From: Chloroflexota bacterium | GTDB lineage: Bacteria > Chloroflexota > UBA6077 > FW602-bin22 > JACPQP01 | Assembly: GCA_016190465.1 (NCBI GenBank) | Contig: JACPQP010000504.1 | Span: 1 to 11,997, forward strand | Direction: 5' to 3' | DNA length: 11,997 bases | Shown here: piece by piece, positions 1-5,234 of the stretch | How positions within the stretch are numbered: position 1 is the stretch's first letter | Layout: each line of letters opens with the position of its first letter | Translations under genes and position numbers: made by a program | The notes under the pieces: model-generated | The model's input: the letters and a program-made list of their open reading frames with translations, nothing else | What the model was told of the DNA's origin: nothing | Databases searched by the model: none

Positions 1-948
1 GGCGTGGATGCCGTCGACGTCCTGGACAAGCTCCCCGCGCGCGTCCTCCGCCTCGGCGAGAAGGCCGGCGAGCTGACGTCCGGAGCCGCCCAAGCGCTCG
101 GGCTGCGGGCCGGCATCGCCGTGGGACAGGGTGGGATCGACGCCTACACGGGTATGGTTGGGCTGGACGTGGTCGGGCCGGGCAAGCTCGCGCTGGTGAT
201 GGGCTCCTCGACCTGCCAGCTCGTGCTCGCCGATGGCGCGACCTTCGTCCCTGGCCTGTGGGGGCCGTTTCCGGAGGCGGTGACGCCTGGCCTCTCCGCG
301 ATCGAGGGCGGGCAGGCCTCGACGGGTTCGGTGGTTCGCTGGCTGGTCGAGAACTTCGGCCAGGGCGAGGCGAAGCGAGCCGCCGAGGCCGGCGAGGGCC
401 TCTACGCGTGGTTGGACGCCCGGGCGGGCGAGGTGCCGCCGGGCGCCGAGGGCCTGGTCGTCCTCGACTACTGGCAGGGCAACCGAACGCCGATCCGCGA
501 CCCGCTGGCGCGCGGGGTGATCTCGGGCTTGACGCTGAAGCACGGCTTCGCCCACCTGCTGCGGGCCGTCTACGAAGGCACCGCGTTCGGCAATCGCCAC
601 ATCCTGGCGACCCTGCGGGAGCACGGCGTCGGCGTGGCGCGGGTGTATGCCTGCGGCGGTGGTGCGCGGAGCAAGCTCTGGCTCCAGATCCACGCCGATG
701 TCGCCCAGACGCCCATCTATCTGACCGGGGTGACAGACGCCGTGGCGCTGGGCACGGCGATCTGCGCCGCCGTCGCGGTGGGGGCCTACCCATCGCTGGC
801 CGAGGCGTCTCGGTCGATGGTCCACGTGGCGACCGAGATCGCGCCAGACCCCGCTCGCCGCGACGTCTACGACTTCTTCTACGCCAACTACCTGCGAACC
901 TACCGCCAGCTCCGCGAGGTCATGCACGAGGTCGCGCGGGGGGTGTAG
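1..948 (+). CDS. FGGY-family carbohydrate kinase, C-terminal part (5' end outside window)
   Basis: This is a sugar kinase of the FGGY family, phosphorylating a pentose, ketose or polyol with ATP in the cytoplasm. The frame is open from base 1, so the GTG at base 4 is probably an internal valine and the N-terminal domain lies outside the window. Visible marks are a GGIDAYTG segment at about residues 44-51 of the visible part, the MGSSTCQL phosphate-binding loop at about 66-73, and the C-terminal signature GGGARSKLWLQIHADV at about 218-233. The pattern resembles ribulokinase and ribulose-kinase-like members, but substrate cannot be assigned from sequence alone. It ends at TAG 946-948. No terminator with a T-tract follows; the next gene on this strand is the toxin-antitoxin module about 250 bases on. 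Confidence 0.9.
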   Translation, partial: GVDAVDVLDKLPARVLRLGEKAGELTSGAAQALGLRAGIAVGQGGIDAYTGMVGLDVVGPGKLALVMGSSTCQLVLADGATFVPGLWGPFPEAVTPGLSAIEGGQASTGSVVRWLVENFGQGEAKRAAEAGEGLYAWLDARAGEVPPGAEGLVVLDYWQGNRTPIRDPLARGVISGLTLKHGFAHLLRAVYEGTAFGNRHILATLREHGVGVARVYACGGGARSKLWLQIHADVAQTPIYLTGVTDAVALGTAICAAVAVGAYPSLAEASRSMVHVATEIAPDPARRDVYDFFYANYLRTYRQLREVMHEVARGV

Positions 949-1127
949 GCGCTCAACCCACCCCACAAGGTCAATTCATCGGCTGGGCAACTGAGCCCAC
1001 AAGCCCTTCTGGCCGACGCGCTCCAGCGTCAGCCAGACTTGGACGAGCCGAGCGAGCGGGTGGATTGACCAGTTCGCTGTCGAGGAGAGGCTGGCCCTGG
1101 GAGACGCTCCGGAAGTTGCTGGGCCGC

Positions 1128-1156
1128 TTGACCGGAACCCGGCCATTGTGTACCAT
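1128..1156 (+). promoter_or_regulatory. Putative sigma70-type promoter of the vapBC-like module
   Basis: TTGACC at 1128-1133 matches the -35 consensus at five of six bases. It is followed after exactly 17 bases by TACCAT at 1151-1156, which matches the -10 at four of six. Transcription would start near 1162, about 35 bases before the antitoxin start. VapBC-type modules usually repress their own promoter, so an operator is expected here, but I found no clear palindrome. Confidence 0.45.
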
Positions 1157-1195
1157 GTGGGCGATAGATTATGTAACCAGGGGTGGTGAGCGTCC

Positions 1196-1456
1196 GTGGG
1201 CAAGCTGACCCGCAAGAATTTGGTCCTCGACGACGTGAAGGTCAAGGAGCTGGCCAAGCGTCTGGGTACCAGCGAGTCCGAGCCCGTGCGTGAGGCGGTT
1301 GACCGTGAGTTGGCTGTCGCGGAGCTGGGGGAGGCTCTCCACCAGCTCCAGGCGAGCAGCGGCATCCGGGACGTGTTCCACGAAGTGCCATTGGAGCGGA
1401 AGAGGAAGTGGCGCCGCGAAGCGAGGTCCCGGATACGTCGGTTCTCATCACCGTAG
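1196..1456 (+). CDS. VapB-type antitoxin, ribbon-helix-helix-like
   Basis: This 86-residue protein is probably the antitoxin of the downstream PIN toxin: it would bind the toxin and repress the shared promoter. Its N-terminal part, with KVKELAKRLGTSESEPV at about residues 15-31 followed by REAVDREL, resembles the helices of ribbon-helix-helix or AbrB-adjacent VapB antitoxins. The C-terminal part is rich in Arg and Lys and would be the toxin-binding tail. GTG at 1196 is the only usable start because TGA lies in frame at 1187-1189; a purine-rich GGGGTGGTGAG stretch precedes it. The last 49 bases overlap the toxin gene in another frame, which implies translational coupling. Family assignment rests on pattern and context, not on a database match. 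Confidence 0.7.
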   Translation: MGKLTRKNLVLDDVKVKELAKRLGTSESEPVREAVDRELAVAELGEALHQLQASSGIRDVFHEVPLERKRKWRREARSRIRRFSSP

Positions 1457-1863
1457 TCCGTGAGGCCCCGGGGCGGCGGGAATTCCTGGACAGAGTCCGT
1501 GCCGACAGAGTCTGGCTCTCCACGGTGGTCGCTGCTGAGCTGTACGCTGGCACCCGCTCCCGTGACGATGCTCACGCTATCGACCGGGTCGTCGCGACGA
1601 TGGAGAGGCTCCGTCGTCTTCTGGTGCCCACGGCCGACGACTGGATACGAGCGGGGAGGTTGCTGGCGCGACGGACGAGGTTGCAGGGGGCAATCCGGCC
1701 ACGCGATCACCTGTCCGACGTGCTCATCCTGCTCTCGGCGGCACGGCTCAAGGGCACAGTCGTAACAGACAACGTGCGCCACCTAGACATGTGGGCCGAG
1801 CTGGCTCGGACCGCTGGCCTCGACGTGACGGTGACTCCGTCGCAGGCATGGTCGATACGCTAG
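1408..1863 (+). CDS. vapC: VapC-type PIN-domain toxin ribonuclease
   Basis: This 151-residue protein is a PIN-domain ribonuclease of the VapC type; known members cleave tRNA or rRNA when freed from their antitoxin. The four expected acidic positions are present: D9 in PDTSVLI, E44 in AAELYAG, D104 in HLSDVLILLSA and D121 in VVTDNVRHL. Length and motif spacing match complete VapC proteins, so this copy looks intact, unlike the PIN gene at 3642-3965. The GTG at 1408 lies inside the antitoxin gene and is preceded by the purine stretch GGAGCGGAAGAGGAA, which supplies a ribosome binding site. The partner is the gene at 1196-1456. Its RNA target cannot be read from the sequence. Confidence 0.85.
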   Translation: MAPRSEVPDTSVLITVVREAPGRREFLDRVRADRVWLSTVVAAELYAGTRSRDDAHAIDRVVATMERLRRLLVPTADDWIRAGRLLARRTRLQGAIRPRDHLSDVLILLSAARLKGTVVTDNVRHLDMWAELARTAGLDVTVTPSQAWSIR

Positions 1864-1980
1864 GCGTGGTTCACAACACGGCAGGCCAGGAGACCTTCCT
1901 CCGCTACCCTCGCGAGGCGTCTGCTCGTCTGGACGACCGACTGTACCTGGTGGCGCACCTGCTCGCCGTGCTGCTGGCGC

Positions 1981-2007
1981 CCTCGGGCCAGGCAGCCTCG
2001 CCCGAGG
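1981..2007. repeat. Perfect 8-bp inverted repeat upstream of the dioxygenase promoter
   Basis: CCTCGGGC (1981-1988) and GCCCGAGG (2000-2007) form a perfect eight-pair stem around an 11-base loop. It lies about 120 bases after the vapC-like stop and about 30 bases before the -10 box of the next gene. It could be a GC-rich terminator for the toxin module, although no T-tract follows, or a regulator site at roughly -42 to -68 of the dioxygenase promoter. The rest of the 1864-2033 gap shows no convincing gene. Confidence 0.4.
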
Positions 2008-2033
2008 TGTTGCGGGCGGTAGCCATTCGGTTC

Positions 2034-2042
2034 TGATATAAT
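2034..2042 (+). promoter_or_regulatory. Extended -10 promoter (TGaTATAAT)
   Basis: A perfect TATAAT at 2037-2042 is preceded by TG one base earlier, the extended -10 arrangement that can work without a good -35 box. No -35 is seen at 17 bases; TTGCGG at 2010-2015 is too far away. The predicted start near 2049 leaves a leader of about 68 bases before the dioxygenase gene. Confidence 0.6.
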
Positions 2043-2116
2043 CCAAGAGACATTCGTAGCGGGGCTAGGTCCGGCGCCGGCCCGGATGCCGGCTATCACG
2101 CGAGGAGGCGTTACCC

Positions 2117-2953
2117 GTGCTGACCCTGGAGCAAGTCACCTTTTTCCGCAAGAACGGCTACCTGCGCCTGGAGAGGATCTTCTCGTCCGGAGAGGTCGAG
2201 CAGCTCGGCAAGGAGTTGAACTATATCATGGAGACCTTCTGCACGCCGACCAAGGGCTGGACCGGCGCCTGGCGGAAGGACAAGCAGTACCTGACGCCCG
2301 AGGAGGAGGAGAAGTCCCAGCTCACCGCCATCCACGAGCTTCAGCACTACTCCCCGGCCTGGGCCCGCGCCACCCTCAAGGAGCCGCTCGTCGAGGCTGT
2401 CTCCGACCTGATCGGGCCGGCGGTCGAGCTGCACCACGTCACCCTGCACGCCAAGGGGCCCGAGTTTGGCACCCCCTTCCCGATGCACCAGGACAACCCC
2501 TTCTATCCCCACGAGAACGGCGCCTACGTCGACGCCATCGTCCACGTGGACACGACCAACGAGGAGAACGGCTGCCTGAAGTTCCTCGCCGGTAGCCACT
2601 CGCTTGGCCCACTCGAGCACATCCGCGAGGGCTCGCCGCACTTGCCGACCGACGAGTTCCGAATCGAGGACGCGGTCTCCTGCCCGGCCGAGGCCGGCGA
2701 CGTGGTCCTGTTCAGCATCTACACGGTCCACGGCTCGGCGCTCAACCGCAGCCCGCGCATCCGGCGGCTGGTGCGGCTCGGCTACCGCGACCCGGCCAAC
2801 CGGCAGATCGGAGGCCAGGCCATGGGCCGGCCCGGCCTGATGGTCCACGGCGTCCGGCCGAAGCTCGAGGGCGTGACGATCAACCCCTACGGGCTCTGGA
2901 CGCAGCCTGCGCTGGCCGTGCCAGCGCAGACCACGCCGGAAAGGACGACCTGA
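2117..2953 (+). CDS. Phytanoyl-CoA dioxygenase (PhyH) family protein
   Basis: This 278-residue protein belongs to the Fe(II)/2-oxoglutarate-dependent PhyH family. These enzymes hydroxylate an unactivated carbon of a substrate while converting 2-oxoglutarate to succinate. The double-stranded beta-helix iron site is visible as H124 and D126 (MHQDNPF) and H205 (TVHGSALNRS); R214 or R216 just after it is the likely 2-oxoglutarate anchor. The N-terminal opening (LTLEQVTFFRKNGYL) and the NGCLKFLAGSH segment at about 151-161 are also typical. The GTG start at 2117 has a near-ideal GAGGAGG site eight bases upstream. It is transcribed alone from the extended -10 promoter. Such proteins are frequent in sugar and secondary-metabolite clusters, and the substrate here is unknown. 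Confidence 0.88.
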   Translation: MLTLEQVTFFRKNGYLRLERIFSSGEVEQLGKELNYIMETFCTPTKGWTGAWRKDKQYLTPEEEEKSQLTAIHELQHYSPAWARATLKEPLVEAVSDLIGPAVELHHVTLHAKGPEFGTPFPMHQDNPFYPHENGAYVDAIVHVDTTNEENGCLKFLAGSHSLGPLEHIREGSPHLPTDEFRIEDAVSCPAEAGDVVLFSIYTVHGSALNRSPRIRRLVRLGYRDPANRQIGGQAMGRPGLMVHGVRPKLEGVTINPYGLWTQPALAVPAQTTPERTT

Positions 2954-3157
2954 CCCCCTGGCCCCCTTCCCGTCGCGGTTCAGAGGGCGAACGGTTTTAG
3001 GATCAACAATCGGGGTGCCCACACTGCGTGTCGATACTACGGATGGCTACGCACCGAGTTTCGATTCCATTGTGTCGTTCGTGCGCTCTTCAGCGAAGAT
3101 GCCGTAAGAAAAGGCCGTCCGGACATGGAGGTTGTCGGCGTGGTCGCTCACCGGGAA

Positions 3158-3180
3158 GCTGACTGCTGATTGCTGACTGC
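3158..3180. repeat. Short tandem heptamer repeat (GCTGAYT x3)
   Basis: Three consecutive heptamers GCTGACT, GCTGATT, GCTGACT plus GC lie six bases beyond the stop of the kinase gene on the minus strand. The style matches the other short TCAGT/TCTGA-rich repeats in this window at 7337-7359 and 8531-8597. The rest of the 2954-3186 gap holds no gene. A weak GTTC/GAAC hairpin before TTTT near 2978-2998 is too short to call a terminator. Confidence 0.5.
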
Positions 3181-3186
3181 CGAACG

Positions 3187-3645
3187 CTACCCGTGTCGCA
3201 CCTCGGCGAATCCCTCGTCCCCGGTCGGGGGCTCGAGCTGGGCGAAGAAGCGGCGGATGACCTCCTCGGGCACCGGATTCGGCCGCCGGGCGTTGCGGCG
3301 CAGGGCCGTGTCCAGATCACACGGGCAGTAGATCGCTACCGGCACAAGCCCGTGGCGGCGGGCGACTTCGATGCTCCGGCTTCGCCAGGAGCGGACGACG
3401 TTCGTCGCGTCGAACACGATGTCGAGCCCCCACTCGCACGCGTGCCGGGCCAGCGCCTCCAGGAGCGTAGCCCCGGCGACCGAGACCATCGGCTCGTAGC
3501 GGGCGTCGTAGTCACGACCCGAAAGCATCAGCCGAAGGTCGTCCAGACTGACCCGGAGCGCATCGGGTAGGTGGCGGCGCACCCAGGTCGTCTTGCCGCT
3601 TCCGGGGACGCCGACCATCACGTAGAGGCGAGGACAAGGTCTCAT
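3187..3645 (-). CDS. P-loop (AAA_33 / polynucleotide-kinase-like) protein
   Basis: This is a small P-loop phosphotransferase of 152 residues resembling the 5' kinase domain of T4 polynucleotide kinase (AAA_33-type). Walker A is GVPGSGKT at 12-19. A SLDD motif at 33-36 fits the substrate-binding S/D of this group, DATN is at 79-82, and a lid-like RR.ARRPNPVP stretch follows at about 116-126. It ends with the EGF.EV tail seen in related small kinases. The ATG at 3645 overlaps the upstream PIN stop as ATGA, so I chose it; a TTG at 3672 with AGGTGG seven bases upstream is the alternative and adds nine residues. It is the last gene of a four-frame cassette. The substrate could be a nucleic acid 5' end or a small molecule; sequence alone does not decide. 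Confidence 0.8.
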   Translation of the reverse strand: MRPCPRLYVMVGVPGSGKTTWVRRHLPDALRVSLDDLRLMLSGRDYDARYEPMVSVAGATLLEALARHACEWGLDIVFDATNVVRSWRSRSIEVARRHGLVPVAIYCPCDLDTALRRNARRPNPVPEEVIRRFFAQLEPPTGDEGFAEVRHG

Positions 3646-3965
3646 CTGGGCGGGATCAGACGAAGTCGCCAAGGGAGATCCACCTGAGCGAGGGCTTCGT
3701 CGAATAGCTCGCTCGTCTGGGGTATAACCCGAACGCGCGTCCCACCGCGGACGGCCTGCACGGCCGCGGCGGCCGCCCGGCGGGGCCCGGCCCCCCGGTC
3801 AGCGAAGCCGTCGAGGACCTCAGTGAGCACCATTTCGCTGGTGACCAGCCGCGTGGCCCCGAGCCGGCGAGAGACCGCTACTGCCTGGGCGTGCAGCTCA
3901 TCGCCTGGCGAGAGCGTCGCGATCCAGTAGCTGGTGTCGGCAAAGGCCGCTCGCGGCCGTCTCAT
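3642..3965 (-). CDS. C-terminally truncated PIN-domain protein (probably inactive)
   Basis: Only the first two thirds of a VapC-like PIN domain is present (107 residues against the usual 130-140). DTSYWIA carries D10, TSEMVLTEVLDGF carries E49, and PQTSELFDEAL reaches residue 92. In relatives I recall, this is followed by a W.LTDC segment and a THD.HF segment that bring the last two acidic ligands. Here the frame instead runs through QVDLPWRLRLIPPR and stops. Without those ligands the nuclease centre should be incomplete, so I expect an inactive remnant, though binding to a partner remains possible. The ATG overlaps the upstream stop as ATGA, and the TGA overlaps the kinase ATG in the same way. 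The C-terminal loss is seen in sequence; inactivity is inferred. Confidence 0.7.
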   Translation of the reverse strand: MRRPRAAFADTSYWIATLSPGDELHAQAVAVSRRLGATRLVTSEMVLTEVLDGFADRGAGPRRAAAAAVQAVRGGTRVRVIPQTSELFDEALAQVDLPWRLRLIPPR

Positions 3966-4357
3966 TCGTCACGCTTCCGGGCGCCATAGAGATAGTGGTC
4001 GACATTGCGCGCGAGGTCCTGCGGGACCTTGGCCCAATCGCCCTCCGGAACCGCTGCGCCAATCTCGAGCAGGGTCTCCCAGGTCGGTGGCTCTTCCAGG
4101 GCAATCTCCTCGACTGCGAGCACGCGCTTAATCTTGCCGCCAGCGTGGCTCAGTGCGACGCGGGCCCGCAAACGCAGCCGCTGGCTCACATGCTCGCGGA
4201 GCGCCTGGGTGATGAGCTCTTCCTGCTCCGGGCTGAACCGGGCCTGAACGGCCTCGCCGTCGGGGAGCCTCAGGACGAAGACGCCAGTGTCGAGGTCGGC
4301 CGCACGCACCTCACCGACCAGGTCGGCCTCGCCCTCATGTTCGATAGCTTCGCTCAT
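3962..4357 (-). CDS. Small acidic protein, putative antitoxin partner of the PIN gene
   Basis: This 131-residue protein has no function I can name with certainty. The first 85 residues look like a small beta-rich domain (VGEVRAADLDTGVFVLRLPDG, then a charged helix EQEELITQALREH, then RLRLRARVAL). The last 45 form an acidic, helical tail that ends WAKVPQDLARNVDHYLYG. That tail resembles small proteins encoded directly upstream of PIN genes in other bacteria, so an antitoxin role is plausible. The ATG at 4357 is preceded by AGGAG at seven bases and overlaps the stop of the upstream HTH frame as ATGA; its own stop overlaps the PIN start as ATGA. A longer frame reaching 4720 exists, but its extra part is in the wrong frame for the HTH gene and looks non-coding. 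Confidence 0.65.
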   Translation of the reverse strand: MSEAIEHEGEADLVGEVRAADLDTGVFVLRLPDGEAVQARFSPEQEELITQALREHVSQRLRLRARVALSHAGGKIKRVLAVEEIALEEPPTWETLLEIGAAVPEGDWAKVPQDLARNVDHYLYGARKRDE

Positions 4358-4500
4358 CCAATCACTCCTGAGTTGCCCGGGCCTCGACTCACCGGCTTTA
4401 CGCCGCGTAGCTTCCTCTCCTTCAGTCAGCGCAGTACGGCGTTTGGATGCACGTGCAGCCGCTCTGCCACCTGGTCTACTGTGAGCATCGCCTCGGCCAT
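4354..4500 (-). pseudogene. Helix-turn-helix (excisionase/MerR-like) gene broken by an in-frame TGA
   Basis: From ATG 4500 the frame reads a typical excisionase-like helix-turn-helix: MLTVDQVAERLHVHPNAVLR, then TGA at 4428-4426. It continues in the same frame as LKERKLRGVKPVSRG and runs 23 sense codons to a second TGA at 4356-4354. In this family the residue after VLR is normally W, so TGG to TGA is the simplest explanation. The domain also lacks the usual C-terminal W-R-I segment and stops early. The start has a good site (GAGG seven bases upstream) and a promoter just beyond. The second stop overlaps the next ATG as ATGA, so the frame still fits the operon. It is most likely a recent nonsense mutant; UGA readthrough or a base-calling error are alternatives. 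Confidence 0.65.
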
Positions 4501-4528
4501 AGCTCGTCCTCACCTCCCTGCCCCGCCG

Positions 4529-4537
4529 ATTGTAGCA
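4529..4537 (-). promoter_or_regulatory. Extended -10 promoter of the HTH/PIN/kinase cassette
   Basis: On the minus strand TGC followed directly by TACAAT forms an extended -10 element about 29 bases upstream of the HTH ATG, with a predicted start near 4522. No convincing -35 box is seen at 17 bases. It would drive all four frames down to 3187. An HTH product of this kind would be expected to act here, but it is truncated. Confidence 0.55.
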
Positions 4538-4679
4538 TAGTTCGTTTGAGCGCCCGGCGGGCGGACCTGGTGGACGACAGGGACGCGATGGACAATAGTG
4601 CGGCAAGTGAATGCGTAGTAGAATCAAACTGAGGCAAGACACTGCGCCCACTTCCAATCTGACGAAGGGACACCCAACT

Positions 4680-5192
4680 ATGCTAAAACTCCATCCGTCG
4701 CTACCGGCGCTCCCGCTCAAGCCGTCCGCCTGGGACTGGCTTCACCGCTATGGCGTCACGGTCGTCGTCCATGACCCCAACAGCACCCGGGGTGGTGGCT
4801 ACTGGCACCCCGACCGGCGCCTGGTCGAGCTGTTCACCGCCCAGGAAGAGGCGGCGATCCACGAGCTGGCGCACGCCTGGTGGCACGAACGGCGGCTGCT
4901 CGGCCGAAATGCCGCCGAGCTGATGGTCGCCTGCGTGAATCTCTCGGAGGAACGTGACCCGCGCTACGCGCGGGCCGCCGAGCTCGCCAACCACTACGTC
5001 TACGGGATCACCTCGCAGTCCGATCCCCAGAGCCCGACGGGCTGGTGGATGGGGATGCTCGTCGGGTCGAGCGGCGGCTACGACTGGGAGGTGTTCGCCG
5101 GCCTTGCCAGCGGCGTCATGGGCAACCTGGCGCTCCTGCCGCCGTACATCCGCCGCTTCTACGAGGGCCTGTTTGACGAGTCGCGGGAGTGA
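4680..5192 (+). CDS. Putative zinc metallopeptidase-like protein (HELAH motif), family unknown
   Basis: This 170-residue protein shows a clear HEXXH zinc motif, HELAH at residues 61-65, in the context EEAAIHELAHAWWHERR. H61 and H65 would bind zinc and E62 would be the general base. E80 in NAAELMVACVNLSEE, E101 or H105 are candidate third ligands. There is no signal peptide or membrane segment, so it should be cytoplasmic. The C-terminal half is rich in aromatic and Gly residues (GWWMGMLVGSS, then YDWEVFAGLASGVMGNLALLPPYIRRFYEGLF) and I do not recognise a named family. I chose ATG 4680 with AAGGGA ten bases upstream; the in-frame ATG 4611 would add 23 poorly coding residues. A TAGAAT at 4619-4624 may be its -10 box. 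It diverges from the PIN cassette and converges with the glycosidase-like gene. Confidence 0.7.
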   Translation: MLKLHPSLPALPLKPSAWDWLHRYGVTVVVHDPNSTRGGGYWHPDRRLVELFTAQEEAAIHELAHAWWHERRLLGRNAAELMVACVNLSEERDPRYARAAELANHYVYGITSQSDPQSPTGWWMGMLVGSSGGYDWEVFAGLASGVMGNLALLPPYIRRFYEGLFDESRE

Positions 5193-5234
5193 CGTGAAGC
5201 GCTCATCGGCGATTTCCGAGTCCCCGGCGCGTGT

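Noticed and set aside
984..999. TGGGC/GCCCA hairpin after the kinase as a terminator
   Set aside because: The stem is only five pairs and no T-tract follows.
258..1208. Plus-strand frame overlapping the FGGY kinase
   Set aside because: It is a frame-shifted shadow rich in Arg and Gly, with no domain, and the kinase frame fully explains the region to 948.
1791..2036. Small plus-strand frame after the toxin gene
   Set aside because: It begins inside the toxin gene, has no ribosome binding site, and no recognisable protein pattern.
4358..4720. N-terminal extension of the antitoxin-like gene to 4720
   Set aside because: This stretch codes for the HTH remnant in another frame and contains the cassette promoter; ATG 4357 has its own good ribosome binding site.
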